Source of the DNA: Zingiber officinale | Taxonomy: Eukaryota > Streptophyta > Magnoliopsida > Zingiberales > Zingiberaceae | DNA: 64,000 nucleotides | Assembly (NCBI RefSeq): GCF_018446385.1 | Contig: NC_055993.1 | Location: 40,669,645 to 40,733,644, forward strand | Reading direction: 5' to 3' | Part shown: positions 32,471 through 43,694 of the stretch, piece by piece | Numbering within the stretch: the stretch's first letter is position 1 | Layout: each line of letters starts with the position of its first letter | Position numbers and translations under genes: made by a program | Notes under the pieces: model-generated | What the model was told of the DNA's origin: nothing | Databases searched by the model: none | The model's input: only the letters and a program-made list of their open reading frames with translations

Positions 32471-32895
32471 TGTTGAAAAATTGAGAGCACTATACGCAGG
32501 TAATATATTTGCACCAAAATAGCAAGCATGCAATAAACAGGTAAATAAAAGAGTAAAGTCCATAAATTGTTATCTCCTTCGGTTGAAGCGTCACGGCAAC
32601 CGGCAATATTCTCCCACGTTGCAGAGGCTCTCCGGCAATATTCTCCCAATATTCGACAACCACTCGCGTCGTTCGTAGGGTAGGTGCACTCCAAGACGAA
32701 CGTCGCACTCGGACTCAACCTCAGATCGCGGAACACAGCCTCATGACAAGGAAAACTAAACTCTCAGAAAAAGGGGGATGACGCAATCGGTTGACGGTCT
32801 CACTGTTGGTGAGCCGGCGAGGCAACCTCTCGAGCGATCACTACCCCACCAAGCAGCGATGTAGTCACTACCTTGTTCTCTTCTTCAGCAATGGC
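32471..32895 (-). repeat. Probable truncated LTR
   Basis: On the minus strand this ends CTCTCAATTTTTCAACA, an LTR-like terminus, where U2 copy C breaks off. It is GC-richer than its surroundings. The other end and a TSD were not resolved. 32896-33454 is AT-rich with no gene. Confidence 0.35.
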
Positions 32896-33154
32896 AAGGA
32901 TTAGTCATTTTTTTATTCATCTTTTGGGATTGGATTAAGTGGGGTTTCATGGTGTTTAAGGATGTGTATGGTTTCAAGATTTTTTTTTAGTGGTTTCAAA
33001 ATCTATATATGTTGCCGATGATGGCAACTATCCTTCTGGATACTCAAGTATAATAGCCATTAGTTTTGTTTTAAAACAAAACATTCTTTTGTTTTACATT
33101 TTGGATACTCATCGTTCCTTTTATTTATTAATAAACAAAGAGATCAACTTGAAT

Positions 33155-33208
33155 TAATAATGACAGTATCTTTTGAAAATGGATTGACTTTTTATTATGA
33201 TACTGTCA
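33155..33208. repeat. Inverted repeat, 13-bp arms
   Basis: TAATGACAGTATC and GATACTGTCATTA face each other across a 28-bp loop. No flanking duplication is apparent. Confidence 0.8.
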
Positions 33209-33457
33209 TTACAGGTTATATTTTTTTTTTTTCTAATTTTATCTTATACATAATGGATAGATTCAAGATGAATGAGATTGGGCTTGAATTCAAGATATTT
33301 TTCATTTATTTCAGTACTTGTTTTATTTTAGTTTATATATTATTTATTATTGAATAAATTTTATTTCCTGATAATTTTTTATCACATGTTACAATTTCTT
33401 GTAACAATGATCCTTTTTACTTATAACTTTTAATGATTTGACATTATTATGAGTTAG

Positions 33458-34247
33458 AATGGAGCAAGATCAAAGAGTTCGAGGACCTGAGAGAAATAAA
33501 TGCTTTTAGACAGAGAATGAGGTCCAAGTATTAATTGCAACTCTTCAAGATATGACTTATGATCCTTCATGGAAGCCGGATGATGGTTTTAAATGCAAGT
33601 ATATGGCCGAGGTACATAGGAGAATGCTAAGCAAGATCCCTACTCTTACAAAACAAGTTACACCTCATCTTGAATCAAAGATCAAGTGGTTAAAGGCAAG
33701 ATTTCATATTATTAATGATGTGTAGGCAAAGTGGATGTCAATGGAATGATGTGGAGAAAAAAATAACATGTGAAAAGCAATGGTTTGATAGCTACTACAG
33801 GTAATTTTATATATTAGTGTCCAAAATTTTTTACACTATTAAATCTTTCATTTCATATTTCCTTAAGCTTTTTTCAATCATGTATATTGTATATTGTATA
33901 AACTCACAAAGAGGCAAAAGGAATGTGAGATTTCAAATTTCCATATTTAAATCAACTTGAATTAGTCTATGGAAGGGATAGAGCTACTGACGCTGTTATT
34001 CAAGGGTATGTAGATGCTATTCACAAATTGAAAGTTGATCAAAATTATGAAAGTGGAGGTGAAAATCTAGGTGCATTCTATCATTCTTCAAATGTGTATT
34101 AAGAAGATAATAATGTGTATTTTAAATCAGAATCAACCCTAACTACTTCACACAACACTGATGTGACAAAGTCAGTTACAAAATGAAAACAACCATTAAC
34201 AACTGGATATAAAGTTGCAAAGGAAAAAAAATCAACAACAACGCACT
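33458..34247 (+). pseudogene. Myb/SANT-like protein gene, 5' part (split by LTR insertion)
   Basis: Start ATG at 33458 (MEQDQRVRGPE). An N-terminal Myb/SANT-like domain (Myb_DNA-bind_3 type) is visible: LIATLQDM, SWKPDDGFK, YMAEVHRRM, and after a frameshift near 33720, QWNDVEKK and WFDSYY. An intron seems to start with GTAATT at 33801. The second exon resumes near 33905 with FPYLNQLELVYGRDRATD. In-frame stops (TAG near 33508, TGA near 33927, TAA and TGA after 34100) make it a pseudogene; the first two fit TGG-to-stop changes. Such proteins occur as plant genes and as partners of PIF/Harbinger transposases. The frame continues at 48140. Confidence 0.7.
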
Positions 34248-34570
34248 TGTCACGCCCCAGGGGAGTCCCTGTTCGAAGAAATTTCGGCAGCATCTCCCCT
34301 GTACGGCTGACAATCTGAAACTTTATACATTGTCTCCAGGGCCACATATACATCGGCCAACACGATCAAAACAATAATAATAATAAAATATAACACATAG
34401 ACATCCACGCAGTTTAATAGATAACAAAACTAGAACAGTGATAAGAAGACTTAAAAACAACCCTACTCAACTATACCCATAAAGTACAAAACTGATGTCC
34501 TACTCCACTACACCCATAAAGCTCAAATCCGATGATAAAATCAACTCACCTCTTCTGCCGTCTAGGCAGG

Positions 34571-35379
34571 TGATCCTGTCCGAATCGCTGAACCAGCGGA
34601 CGCTGGGCACGTGGTGCTCTCCTAGTTGATGACGTGGCTCCCCTGCTGACCGTGTGGAGCTCCGACGAACCTGCAAAGAAGTCGGGCGGGGAAGGGGTTC
34701 CCGGCGACGACCCTCCGACGCTCAAGTCAGGCAAGCAAGCAGCAAAAAAGTGGTTTCGAATATGAGAGTCACTCTCCCTCCGGCGAAGTCTATGAGCTCT
34801 TATATAGAGCTGGAGGAAGCTCATGCACACCAATCGAGGTGTACACGTGTACTGTGGCCATACCCGGGTATGGTTTGTCAGGTGACCTTGCTTGACGCCA
34901 TACTGCTACAGTTCGACCACCTTTCTGATGGGACATGAGGACATTCTGTCCTAGGCCTTCGTACATAACATGTCCTTCGACCATACTTCCTGTCAGAGGA
35001 TGTTCCCTTGCTTCACGTTTATGGTGAACGTCCCGCCGATCGGCAATCCCATTCTGCCCAGCCAGACTTAAATGCTAGTCTGCTCGGGAGAATCTGGGTC
35101 GTGCGCTCAGCTACGCCTATTCAGTCTAATTGATTTATGCATTGGCCGAACGGACCTCCATGTCGGCTCGGCGTCCTTGTTTATCATGAGCGTCGAAAAC
35201 CCGACCCCTCGTCGGGTCTATGCTTCTGTTTATGCCCTTGGGCCGTTCCGCCCCTACCACCCGGTCGGTCGCCATTCCCCAATCGGCCTCTAGCCTTGGT
35301 CTTCACATGGTGTTGACTTCTCTATGAAAAGAAAAAAGGGGGGCCCACCTTATCACCGGACCACCTTATCACCGGATCA
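34571..35379 (-). repeat. 3' LTR of the gypsy element (left copy)
   Basis: 809 bp. It has a small duplication of ACCTTATCACCGGA near its right end that the other LTR lacks. Open frames shared by both LTRs (for example 34546-34833 and 44781-45095) are LTR sequence, not genes. Confidence 0.92.
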
Positions 35380-35394
35380 CTTGCCTCCCCGTCA
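35380..35394 (-). promoter_or_regulatory. Polypurine tract of the gypsy element
   Basis: The minus strand reads GACGGGGAGGCAAG directly before the LTR. This fixes the element's orientation. Confidence 0.7.
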
Positions 35395-35764
35395 AGTCTA
35401 GTCGAAGGAGGCTCCTAAGTCCGACTGACTGGACTGTCAGTCTAACCGAATAATTATCGCTAAGCCGGCCCGTGGAATGCTCTTCTGCTCGGCCATTCCT
35501 TTTTGTGCCGCCTGTTCGACAATACCTTATGGGTAGGCGGTTAATGCTGCCTCTTTCGATATCCTACAAATTTTTTTTTTTTTACTGAGCGCGCTTTCCT
35601 TAAATACGCCCTGTGTCCGCCTGACATGTGGTGGATCAGCAGTCGTCAGTGTACAGTGGTGGCGTTACCGTCGATGGGACAGCCGCCGCTTGAAATGGAC
35701 GGCCCGATGACCACCTTGTTCTTCACGACCTAGATCCAACGGTGGAGGCCGTTCGGCCCCAACC

Positions 35765-35772
35765 CTATAAAG
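35765..35772 (+). promoter_or_regulatory. TATA-like box for the opposite-strand gene
   Basis: CTATAAAG lies about 250 bp before the + strand start at 36014, followed by a pyrimidine-rich stretch (35775-35830). It is a plausible own promoter; no transcript evidence. Confidence 0.45.
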
Positions 35773-36013
35773 CCGGACCTTCTCCTCTTCGCCACATTCT
35801 TCTTCCTTCGTTCTTCGGCTTTCCACTGTTCTCTTTGCTCCGGCGATCCTTATTCTCCGCCTGTTTGGTGCGTTCGCCATCTTCTTCCTTTCCTCGATCT
35901 TTCTTGTACCCGTAAGCCTTTCTTTTCAGCTCCCCGCCTCCTGTATTGCTTTCTTTTTCATTCTGTCGGCATTTTCTTTTAGTTTTTCTGTCAATATCTC
36001 TTCTGTTTCGACC

Positions 36014-38205
36014 ATGGCGAGTACTTCTACGCCTATAGTCGGCGCTCCTAGTCTCTGGTATACGACTATGGAGAGCCGATTCGATGAAGAAGATGCATTG
36101 CGTCTAATTCGGGCGTATGAAATTCCGGCCGACCATGAGATAGTTGTAGCTACTCCTTCCGATCGACCTAATGATCCACCGCCCGGCACCATTTGCTTCT
36201 TCCGTGATCAATTTTTGGCCGGGCTACGCTTTCCTCCACATTCGTTCATCCTCAACATATGCAACCACTTTCGCCTCCCGCTCGGCCAATTAGTCCCGAA
36301 CTCAATTAGGTTGCTGAGCGGGGTGATAATCCTTTTCAAATTGAACAATATCCCCTTGGACCCCCAAATCTTCCACTATTTCTTCTACCCAAAACAATCC
36401 GAGTGGGGGACCTTCATATTTCAATCTAGGTCGGGTTTCGTCTTATTTACCAACATGTCGAGCTCCAATAAGCATTGGAAGGAGCATTTCTTTTTTATGC
36501 GTCTCCCCGAGCGGCCGACCTTCCGAAGGAAGTGGCAGACGGCGGTGCCGAATCAACCGGGTCTTGGCAAATTCAAGAGCCATTCGGCGTATCTTCATGC
36601 GGCCAACCAGTTGGTCGGCCAACATTACGATATCGACAAGTTGCTCCTTCCTGGAGTAATGTATATATTCGGCTTGTCTCCCATCCAAGCCGATCTGCCT
36701 TGCAGCATGAGTAAGCGATTCTTATCCCCCTTTTTCTTTTGTTTAACTGATTTATTCTTTGTTTCTGCAGCTGAAGTCATGTGGCATGCTAAGGCAACCG
36801 AAAAGCTCAAGCTAAAAGCCGCCAATATTGAGGCGGTGAAGGACAAGGAAGTGGCCGAATGAGGGCTGGTTCTGACCGGCCCTACAACTGAAGGGAGCGA
36901 GGGAACCCCAGTTGCTCCCGAGGCTTCGGCCGCCCGCGTCTTCACTGACGAGGCCGCGACCAATATCACAACATCTGCCCAGGCCGAGGAGGAAGGCCGA
37001 TCGGCTGATGAGGCACCTTTGGCGACTCGAAAGTGCCGGCGTCTGGAGCAAGCTCCTCAACTGATCTCATCAGATGGGCAGCCTTCCGAGCGGAGTGATG
37101 TAGCTCACGCGGTCTCTGAGGCAGTCTCTTCAGAGCACACTCCAACGCAGGTTGGATTACCCCCGACCGTTTCTGAGACGCAGCCTTCCACCTCCCGGCC
37201 TCTGCGTCGCCTCAAGCGACTAGGCGAGCGTCCTACCTTAACCGGCGAGCCTTCTGGCCAGGCTGTCGCGTCTCAGGAGGATCCGAGCGGCCCGAGGGTG
37301 ATCAAAACAGTTCTCTGATTTCCTTCGGAGGAGTATCTATCGGCCGCTGATCGGCCTGCAGTCCCTGAACAACAAATAACCCTCACCGGCCCACTCGCCA
37401 AAGTTTGGGAGGACGCGCGCATACGCATCGCGCTCATGTCCCCCAGTCAGCTAGGGGACAGTAACCTGCAGCAGGCGACCGGGGTATGCCTTTTTGCTTT
37501 ACTGATACTTTTTATTTTAGCTTTTAACTTAACTGCCTTTGTTCGCAGAGTTGGGTAGAGCAGATCGCAGTCAGCAATCGACTGGCTGAGCTGGAGGACG
37601 AAATGAAAAAACTCAAACTTTCGGAGGCAAACCAAGGGCAATCCACGGCTGCTCTAGAGAAAAGCAAAAAGCTTTTGGAATCCGAACGGAAACGAGCTTC
37701 CGATCTGGCGAGCGAGGTCGCTCGGCTTGAAGCTGTGGTCAAACAACGGGATAAACAGATCAAGACGACGACCTCTCAGAAGCGCAAGGCCATCGACGAC
37801 ATGGACCTAATGAAGGTGGAGATCAGAGGGCTAGAGCAACACGTCAAGGATCTGGATGCCCTTCTGGCCACCGAGAGGGAGAGCCGCTCGGCCGATCTGC
37901 TCAAATTTGAAGGAGACTCGAAGGATCTCCATGCCGCCAACGATGCTTCCCGAGCCGCGCTCAAAGGGTATCAGGATGGGGAGTCAACCCGCTCTGACGA
38001 AGTGAGGAAGGCATTTGTCCGCTCGGACGACTTCGGAGAGAAATTCACCGACAAGATTTCCCTCACTTTCGAAGAGGCGATCAAGGCGGCGGTGGATTAC
38101 TTAAAGGCTAAAGGCCACCTTCCCGCCGAGCTGACCATCCCCCCAGAGGATCTGGCTATCGTGATGGGCGCCATTCCTGATGCTCTTTTTGATTTTGACG
38201 CGTGA
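36014..38205 (+). pseudogene. Additional ORF (aORF) of the TAT element, opposite strand, three exons
   Basis: Start ATG 36014 (MASTSTPIVGAPSLW). Exon 1 ends at 36710 (GTAAGC donor), exon 2 is 36771-37483, exon 3 is 37549-38205. The first part has the pattern of plant 'putative transposon protein/gag-like' domains (CFFRDQFLAGLRFP, PNSIRLLSGVIILF, HWKEHFFFMRLPE). The middle is Pro/Ser/Glu-rich. Exon 3 encodes a long coiled coil (about 37590-37900) and an acidic C-terminus. Two in-frame TGA codons (36860, 37316) break exon 2. It is encoded opposite to gag-pol, between integrase and the 3' LTR, where TAT/Retand elements carry such genes. Function is unknown. Confidence 0.7.
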
Positions 38206-38595
38206 GGAGTGTTTTTTATCAACTTTTTTGTATCCTCGCCGTTCGGCAAAAATATTTTTTGTCATCAACTTTTGTCTGTTCGTCGCTGGGTATAAATGAA
38301 ATTTGTTTTTGCCAAGTATTCCCTGCGAGTTATCCGTTCGGTTCGATATGCTAACTCGGATTAGAGCCGACTATTTGCAAGTATTTTTCGCCAAGAGCCT
38401 GTGCGCTTACCGTTCGGCGTGCGAACCTCGTTCATTCCCTCGCTCTCTATTCATTAATCATATTTTACTTTACCTCCTTACTTGGAAGGCCTTGCTGATG
38501 AGCGTGCCGCTCAGCCGTATATTGGCCTCACAGAGCAAGCTGTTGTCGATCTACTCTTACCATTGGCCAATGCCACGCTGCATGCTATCCGACCG

Positions 38596-39522
38596 GGAGG
38601 TTTATAGACGCCGGCTCGTCTCTCGATTTTTAACGTCGGAGCTCGACGGTCTTCCGCTCGGAGGGTTTATAGACGCCGGCTCGTCTCTCGATATTTAACG
38701 TCGGAGCTCGACGGTCTTCCGCTAGGAGGGTTTATAGACGCCGGCTCGTCTCTCGATATTTAACGTCGGAGCTCGACGGTATTCCGCTCGAAGGGTTTAT
38801 AGACGTCGGCTCGTCTCTCGATATTTAACGTCGGGGCTCGACGGTCTTCCGCTCAGAGGGTTTATAGACGCCGGCTTGTCTCTCGATATTTAACGCTCGA
38901 GCTCGGCGGTCTTCCGCCGAGGGTTTATAGCTTGTCTCGATATTTAACGCCGAGCTCGGCGGTCTTCTTCGGAGGGTTTATAGACGCCTCGTCTCTCGAT
39001 ATTTAACGCCGGAGCTCGATGGTCTTCCGCTCGGAGGGTTTATAGACGCCTGCTCGATATTTAATGCCGGAGCTCTACGGCCTTCCGCTCGGAGGGTTTA
39101 TAGACGCCCGCTCGTCTTGATTTTAACGCCGGAGCTCGGCGGTCTTCCGCTCGGAGGGTTTATAGACGCCGGCTCGTCTCTCGATTTTTAACGTCCGAGC
39201 TCGGCGGTCTTCCGCCGGAGGGTTTATAGGCGCCGTCTCTCGATATTTAACGTCGAGCTCGACGGTCTTCCGCCGGAGGGTTTATAGATGCCGGCTCGTC
39301 TCGATATTTAACGCTCGAGCTCGACGGTCTTCCGCCGGAGGGTTTATAGACGGCTCTCTCGATATTTAACGTCGGAGCTCGACGGTCTTCCGCTCGGAGG
39401 GTTTATAGACGCCGGCTCGTCTCTCGATATTTAACGTCGGAGCTCGACGGTCTTCCGCTCGGAGGGTTTATAGATGCCGGCTCGTCTCTCGATATTTAAC
39501 GTCGGAGCTCGACGGTCTTTTA
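38596..39522. repeat. 15-copy tandem array, 65-bp unit, in the gypsy 3' UTR
   Basis: Each unit has GGAGGGTTTATAGACGCC, then CTCGTCTCTCGATATTTAACG, then GAGCTCGACGGTCTTCCGCTC. Full units are 65-66 bp. Several central ones are shortened to 58-62 bp by small deletions. Units start at about 38594, 38660, 38725, 38790, 38856 and so on to 39462. Tandem repeats in the 3' UTR are a known feature of TAT/Ogre elements and can seed satellite DNA. 39523-39792 continues as non-coding spacer. Confidence 0.95.
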
Positions 39523-39792
39523 AGCCCAATTTGGACGATGTCTACCTGGCCGAACGGCGCAGGGGTTTCGGCATCGAGCCTTTGGCTTGTATAATATACC
39601 TCCGGTCCGAGCGGTCCGGGGCCTTCGTTTTTGAGCGCTTGGCTCGGATAATTTACCTCCAGCCGAACGGCACGGGGCCTTCGTTTTTGCTGACGATGCT
39701 TTATACTTGCTTTAGTCTTGCGATTTTTCATTTATGCATTTCAAGTATACAGCTGAAAAAAGTATACAGGATGATTTACATTGGCGCACCTT

Positions 39793-40827
39793 TCACCCCG
39801 CCCGGTAAGGCTGGAGGTGGTTCGCGCTCCACGGCCTCTCTAGTTGCCGTCCGTCTTCATCTTCCAGATAGTAGGCACCCGAGCAGAGCTTTTCGATGAC
39901 TTTGAAGGGGCCTACCCAAGGAGCCTCCAATTTGCCGACGTTGCCGACCGGCTTTACTTTCTTCCAAACAAGGTCGCCAACCTGGAAGGCTCTAGGGATC
40001 ACGCGACGGTTGTAGTTCTGCTTCATTCTTTGCCGGTACGCCATCAGCTGGACGGACGCCTTGGCTCGCTCTTCGTCGACCAAATCCAGCTCCATGTTCC
40101 TCCGCTCGGCGTTATCAGAATCATAATTCTGGATTCGGACGGACTCAACGCCGACTTCAACTGGGATGACTGCCTCGCCACCGTACACCAAATGGAATGG
40201 CGTGACGCCCGTTCCTTCCTTTGGGGTCGTGCGGATAGCCCATAAGACGCCCGGTACTTCATCCACCCAGCTTCCTCCCAAATGGTCGAGCCGAGCACGC
40301 AAAATGTGAAGAATTTCCCGGTTGGCTACTTCGGCTTGACCATTGCTTTGAGGATATGCCACGGACGTGAAGTGTTGTTCGATGCCAAAGCTTTTGCACC
40401 AATCTTCGAGCAATTTTCCTGTGAACTGCCGCCCGTCGTCGGAAATAAGTCGACGAGGGATGCCGAACCGACAGATGATGTTCTGCCAGATAAATTTCTT
40501 GACCATCTGCTCGGTGATCTTGGCTAGCGGCTCGACTTCCACCCATTTGGAAAAATAATCGACTGCCACTAGTAAAAATTTCCGCTGCCCGGTCGCCATA
40601 GGGAATGGACCCACAATATCCATTCCCCATTGGTCGAAGGGACAGGACACAGTGGCTGCTTTCATTTCTTCTATCGGTCGGTGTGAGAAATTATGATACT
40701 TCTGACAAGACAGACACGTCGAAACGGTTCGAGCGGCGTCTGCTTGTAAGGTTGGCCAGAAGTATCCGGCCAGCAGGATCTTCTTAGCTAATGATCGATG
40801 TACGCCGCGTCTTCCGAACTTACGCAT
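39793..40827 (-). CDS. Integrase region of the gypsy polyprotein
   Basis: 345 codons. The zinc-binding end is partly present (HRSLA; CLSCQKYH). The core has the DDE triad: D in QWGMDIVGPFP, D in LISDDGRQFTG, and E in NGQAEVANREI 35 residues later. A VGDLVWKK motif lies near the C-terminus, with no chromodomain, as in TAT elements. It overlaps the RT frame end by 40 bp in a different frame. In a working element this would be one polyprotein, so a frameshift near 40800-40830 separates it. It inserts element cDNA into the genome. Confidence 0.9.
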   Translation of the reverse strand: MRKFGRRGVHRSLAKKILLAGYFWPTLQADAARTVSTCLSCQKYHNFSHRPIEEMKAATVSCPFDQWGMDIVGPFPMATGQRKFLLVAVDYFSKWVEVEPLAKITEQMVKKFIWQNIICRFGIPRRLISDDGRQFTGKLLEDWCKSFGIEQHFTSVAYPQSNGQAEVANREILHILRARLDHLGGSWVDEVPGVLWAIRTTPKEGTGVTPFHLVYGGEAVIPVEVGVESVRIQNYDSDNAERRNMELDLVDEERAKASVQLMAYRQRMKQNYNRRVIPRAFQVGDLVWKKVKPVGNVGKLEAPWVGPFKVIEKLCSGAYYLEDEDGRQLERPWSANHLQPYRAG

Positions 40828-42929
40828 TTCAAAAGTGGGTGGGAGAAAGCCTTCTTGTAGAGTTGATCGTCGATGAGTGTGAACCGGCCGGCTCTCCTCC
40901 TTAGCAACTGGGCTTCATCCCGATCGGACGATGTAGCTCCCGAGCGGAGAAACTCCATGATGGGTGTCCTCCAGTCGCTCGGAAACGCGAGGCCCTCCAT
41001 CCGGTCGACGTGCGCCACCAAAGATACTTGCTCAATTGGCTGTTGGATGGCGACCGGCGTTATTGAGCTCGCGAGTTTGGCTAACTCATCGGCTGCTTGA
41101 TTCTCTGCTCGGGGTATCTTTTGGATAATAACCTCTCTGAAGTCGGCTTTGAGTTTTTCAAAGGCTTCTGCGTAAAGTTTGAGCCGAGCGTTGTTAATTT
41201 CAAAGGTGCCAGAAAGCTGCTGAGCGGCCAATTGCGAATCCGAATGGAGCGTTACCCGACCGGCTCCAACATGCCGGGCGGCCTGTAAGCCGGCTATAAG
41301 GGCTTCATACTCTGCCTCATTATTCGTGACTCTATAATCAAGCCGGACGGATAGATGCATCTTCTCTTCTTGGGGAGATAACAATAATACACCAATACCG
41401 CTCCCGAGCCGAGTGGATGATCTGTCTACAAATATCTTCCACATGGCTTCGGACTCTGGCCTTTGTACTTCGGTGACAAAATCCGCCAAGGACTGCGCTT
41501 TTATCGCCGAACGGGGTTGGTACTGAATGTCGAATTCGCTTAACTCTGTAGTCCATTTGATGAGCCGTCCGGACGCTTCTGGATTCAACAGAACTCTTCC
41601 CAGTGGACTATTCGTCCGGACGATGATGGTATGAGTCAAGAAATATGGGCGAGCGAAAGCCAACTTCTCGAGCCCGGTGTAGCGAGATTCAGCATCTTTT
41701 AAAATATGACTCAGAAAATATACAGGTTCTTCTCCACTCGCTATCACTAGTGCCGAGCCGACTGCTTGCTCGGTTGAAGACAAGTAGATACAAAGCGGCT
41801 CACCCGCAGCGGGCTTGGCTAGTACCGGGAGAGAGTTCAAATATGTCTTCAAATCTTCGAACGCCGGATCGCATTCTCCGTCCCAATGATACTTGGTGGC
41901 TTTGCGCAAGATTTTGAAAAATGGAAGGCTCCGGTCGGCTGTCTTGGAGATGAATCTGGACAAAGCAGTTATCCGACCGGTCAAGCGCTGCACTTCCCTT
42001 AGATTTCTTGGAGGCGGCATATTTTGTAACGCTTTCACCTTGCTGGGATTTGCTTCGATACCCCGCTCGGTAACTATGTAACCCAAGAAACGTCCTCCTT
42101 TTGCTCCGAACAGACACTTCTGGGGATTTAGTTTAACGCCGTACCTCCTCAGCGTTCGGAAAGTCTCCTCCATGTCTTCGAAGAGATCGGCCGCTCGGAC
42201 GGACTTGATGAGAATGTCGTCCACGTATACTTCCAGGTTTCGCCCGATCTGTTCCTTGAACACTTTGTTCATCAGACGCTGATATGTGGCTCCTGCGTTC
42301 TTCAATCTGAACGACATCACATTATAGCAATATGTGTCGTCGGCGGTGACGAAGCTAACCTTTTCTTGGTCTTCACGGGCGAGCGGCACTTGATGATAGC
42401 CTTGGTAAGCGTCGAGCATACATATCAGCTCGCAGCCAGCTGTGGAGTCCACCAATTGATCGATTCGAGGCAGAGGATAAAAGTCTTTCGGGCAAGCTTT
42501 GTTGAGATCCCGAAAATCTATGCACACTCTCCACTTGTTGCCCGGCTTGGATACTAATACTACGTTCGCCAGCCAGCTCGGGAACTGTACCTCGCGTATA
42601 TGGCCGGCCTCCAGAAGCTTCTCAACCTCCGCCCGGATGATGGCATTCTGTTCAGCGCTGAAATCCCTTTTTCTTTGCTTCACTGGCCGAGCGTCCGGTC
42701 GGACATGTAGCTCGTGCTGCGCTATGCTCGGCGAAATTCCGGGCAGCTCGTGCGTCGACCAGACGAAGACATCACAGTTTCTTTGGAGGCATTTGATCAC
42801 TTCCTGTTTCCGGCTTTCCTCCAGATCGGCCGCAACGAACGTTGTGGCCTCCGATCGGGTCGGGTGAATCTGCACTTCCTCTTTTTCTTCATAAACTAAA
42901 GAGGGAGGCTTTTCAGTTATAGCGTTCAC
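40788..42929 (-). CDS. Reverse transcriptase and RNase H region of the gypsy polyprotein
   Basis: 713 codons, largely intact. RT motifs: WRVCIDFRDLNKACPKD, YQGYHQVPL, and catalytic YVDDILIKS (about 42240-42215). The connection carries FLGYIVTERGIEANP and a first RNase H-like part (EPLCIYLSSTEQAVGSALV). A second RNase H has Asp in IFVDRSS, Glu in NNEAEYEAL, Asp in LHSDSQLAAQQ and Asp in NQAADELAKLA. The dual RNase H is typical of TAT/Athila. It shares its frame with the protease frame upstream, separated by a TGA near 42969. Confidence 0.92.
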   Translation of the reverse strand: MNAITEKPPSLVYEEKEEVQIHPTRSEATTFVAADLEESRKQEVIKCLQRNCDVFVWSTHELPGISPSIAQHELHVRPDARPVKQRKRDFSAEQNAIIRAEVEKLLEAGHIREVQFPSWLANVVLVSKPGNKWRVCIDFRDLNKACPKDFYPLPRIDQLVDSTAGCELICMLDAYQGYHQVPLAREDQEKVSFVTADDTYCYNVMSFRLKNAGATYQRLMNKVFKEQIGRNLEVYVDDILIKSVRAADLFEDMEETFRTLRRYGVKLNPQKCLFGAKGGRFLGYIVTERGIEANPSKVKALQNMPPPRNLREVQRLTGRITALSRFISKTADRSLPFFKILRKATKYHWDGECDPAFEDLKTYLNSLPVLAKPAAGEPLCIYLSSTEQAVGSALVIASGEEPVYFLSHILKDAESRYTGLEKLAFARPYFLTHTIIVRTNSPLGRVLLNPEASGRLIKWTTELSEFDIQYQPRSAIKAQSLADFVTEVQRPESEAMWKIFVDRSSTRLGSGIGVLLLSPQEEKMHLSVRLDYRVTNNEAEYEALIAGLQAARHVGAGRVTLHSDSQLAAQQLSGTFEINNARLKLYAEAFEKLKADFREVIIQKIPRAENQAADELAKLASSITPVAIQQPIEQVSLVAHVDRMEGLAFPSDWRTPIMEFLRSGATSSDRDEAQLLRRRAGRFTLIDDQLYKKAFSHPLLKCVSSEDAAYIDH

Positions 42930-42968
42930 CTCGATCCGGGGCGTCTTCCGAGCGGAATTGGCTTCGGC

Positions 42969-43694
42969 TCAGACCATCTCGATGTAGCATCGCCGAGCTG
43001 CTAGTTGATCTCCCCGTACTTCTCCCACTTTGTCCTCGACAAGGAGCTTGATCTTCTGGTGGAAGGTGGAGACGGCCGCGCGAAACTCGCTGAGCGCCGG
43101 TCGTCCCAAAATGACGTTGTATGACGAGGGAGAGTCGACCACCACGAAGTTTGCTGTCCGCGTCCTCCTGAGCGGCTCTTCTCCTTCGTTCCCCGTAAAC
43201 CCGTAGAGGGGGGTCGTCATGGGCAGCAGCTCGGCTCGATCAATTTGTAGTTGGTCGAAGGTTTTTTTGAATATGATATTGACCGAGCTCCTTGTGTCAA
43301 TAAAAACGCGGTGAATAGTATAATTGGCTATTACCGCTTTGATGAGGAGAGTGTCGTCATGCGACACTTCGACTCCTTCCAAGTCTCTGGGCCCGAAGCT
43401 TATCTCGGGTCCGCTCGCCCTTTCCTGACTACAGCCGACTGCATGGATTTGGAGCTGCCTGACGCTAGCCTTCCTTGCTCGGTTTGAGTCGCCTCCGGTC
43501 GGACCACCAGGTGTTGTTTCTATTCTCTTCTTCCCGAGCGGACGGTCTGGACCGCTCCCTGGACATCCGAGGATTGTCTTCACGTCTGAGAGTATGCTGT
43601 CGTTCAGGAGTCCGTCTTTGTCGGCGATCAGATCTAGTCCGATTGGCTCCGTGAGTTCTCTGTCGCCTGTTGAACGATGGTGATCGACGGCCAC
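42969..43694 (-). pseudogene. Protease region of the gypsy polyprotein, active site altered
   Basis: The aspartic protease motif normally DTGSS reads IDTRSSVNIIF (about 43300): the catalytic-loop Gly is Arg (AGG for GGG). The flap-like ILGRPAL follows. A TGA at the end separates it from the RT frame. It would process gag-pol, and the Gly-to-Arg change should inactivate it. It lies in a different frame from gag, so a frameshift lies within 43465-43694. Confidence 0.8.

Noticed and set aside
34546-34938. Open frames on both strands in the gypsy LTRs (repeated at 44781-45200)
   Set aside because: They recur only because the LTRs are duplicates; no domain, and no gag-pol relation.
36014-38205. 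Host gene between retrotransposon parts
   Set aside because: Its place between integrase and 3' LTR, opposite strand and gag-like pattern fit a TAT aORF; it is within the TSD-bounded element.
38596-39522. Regular array resembling a CRISPR
   Set aside because: The whole 65-bp unit repeats, with no unique spacers, and it lies in a plant retrotransposon 3' UTR.
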